A stretch of DNA of 64,000 nucleotides from the NCBI GenBank assembly GCA_013398275.1, contig VZSE01006618.1:126683-190682 (forward strand), written 5' to 3'. The notes beneath the pieces are model-generated. The model searched no databases, had not been told where the DNA came from, and saw only the letters and a list, made by a program, of their open reading frames with translations. Of this stretch, positions 63,001 to 64,000 are shown in pieces. The position numbers and the translations under genes were made by a program. Numbering within the stretch: the first letter of the stretch is position 1; each line of letters opens with the position of its first letter. This DNA is from Promerops cafer. Lineage: Eukaryota; Chordata; Aves; Passeriformes; Nectariniidae.

Positions 63001-64000
63001 GATTCTATTAAATACTATTATTCACAGGAAGCCTTAGAAAAATCTAACGCTACATTCACTTCTGAGGTATAATAAATGTGAAGTCTTTTTTTTAAATCAT
63101 TTTAATGCGATCATTTGTTGGGCCTTAGGGTAAAATTACATTTCACAGCTCCCTTGTTCCCATGCTATGTTAAAAAAGAGATTGATGTCTGAAATTTCAA
63201 CTGTATTTGTCTTACGAATTTGTCCGACTCCCTGGAGAATAATTGTCTCATATCATTTGAAGGCTGGTAATTCCTTTGGAATGACCTCTGTGTTATAATT
63301 ACAGCAAGAGTACTAGCATGTAGCTAGGCAAAGTGAAAGTTAATGTTCTTGGTTTCTAGCTTTGTTATTTTTATTAAACTGTTCCCCCTTAAAAGAAATA
63401 CCTGGAGATATGGACTCTTACTCAAAAGGGCTTTTTGCAGATAACACAAAATGTCGTTTTTCCTCCAAAACACTTACATGCATTAACAATTATCTGAAGG
63501 TTGCAATGTATTCTTAAAGTCATGTGCATTTCTGGAATATATTAGAAGAATTGGAACCTTCAACATGTCATTTGCCTCAGGATTATTTATTTTATCCCAC
63601 TTCAAATGTTTTGAAATTTTTTGAATATATATTCAGCCATGGCTCATGTCATTTTTCTATCATGATATGGGATTGAACTGAGAATAACCTAAATATACCT
63701 TCTCCTTAGGAAAGAAAATCCTGCAGAGCTGGGAAGAAATCTGGAGAAAACTGGTGAGCAGATCAAAAGGCACGGAGAATTAGAGATGCACTTGCAGAAG
63801 TAACAAGAAAGAGGATGCAATTCAGCGTACAGCTTTGTCCTGTTTGTGTTGGTCTCTGTGGACCATCAGCCCTGAGTCTGAGCCATGCTGGGGCTACGTG
63901 AGGGGTGCAGAGGGAAAACCTTCCCTGCAGCCCTGGGGGCACTCTCACTGATGTGCAGGCACTGGGATGTAGAATTACTGTTACCATTACCACGATTTAC

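Larger units (their letters stand above)
55946..64000. other. Intergenic sequence to the end of the window
   Basis: AT-rich with scattered GC-richer patches (about 56,545-56,780, 57,120-57,370 and 62,770-62,960). T-rich runs occur at 59,703-59,719 and near 61,198-61,212. A pyrimidine 20 bp unit is duplicated at 56,341-56,384. No coding exon was identified. In human the next gene on this side is PRDM6, but no zinc-finger or PR/SET exon was recognised here. Confidence 0.7.

Noticed and set aside
1..64000. Search for a CRISPR array, operon, phage or integrated bacterial system, and for tRNA or rRNA genes
   Set aside because: No regularly spaced repeats, no bacterial-type gene packing, and no recognisable tRNA B box with a cloverleaf. 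The sequence is typical avian nuclear DNA.

Overview
This 64 kb window is vertebrate nuclear DNA, almost certainly from a bird and probably a passerine. The evidence is AT-rich intergenic and intronic sequence, one large multi-exon gene with GT-AG introns, a CpG-island promoter, a CR1 LINE 3' end, and a GC-rich interspersed repeat that I recognise from bird genomes. Nothing looks bacterial or phage-derived, and there is no operon, CRISPR array or defence cassette.

The window holds one recognisable protein-coding gene, CEP120 (centrosomal protein 120, formerly CCDC100), complete and on the + strand. I could place 21 coding exons from the start codon at 7462 to the stop codon ending at 44101. 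The spliced CDS is 3075 nt (1024 residues) and every junction keeps frame. The protein has three C2-type regions (exons 1-4, 5-7 and 10-13) separated by a linker (exons 8-9), then a charged coiled-coil C-terminus (exons 14-21). CEP120 is a centriolar protein needed for centriole elongation and ciliogenesis.

Layout: 1-7120 is intergenic AT-rich DNA with a degenerate avian retroelement-like repeat at about 1736-2560. 7125-7530 is the CpG-island promoter with exon 1. 7514-43860 contains the introns, including an 89 bp intron 13 and a 10,050 bp intron 19. From 44102 there is a 3' UTR with several AATAAA signals up to about 46.2 kb. 46.3-64 kb is intergenic, mostly AT-rich, with several GC-richer islands. 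The most notable of these is a CpG-dense block at about 55,756-55,945. I recognise no other gene in the flanks. In human the neighbours are CSNK1G3 (5' side) and PRDM6 (3' side); neither has an exon I can identify here.

The best candidate novelty is exon 9 of CEP120. It is a 111 bp, phase 1-1 cassette in the linker before the third C2 domain, and it has no counterpart in the human protein as I remember it. Without it the bird protein would be 987 residues, one more than human (986), so it is probably a lineage-specific or alternatively spliced exon. I found no convincing sign of an entirely new biological system.
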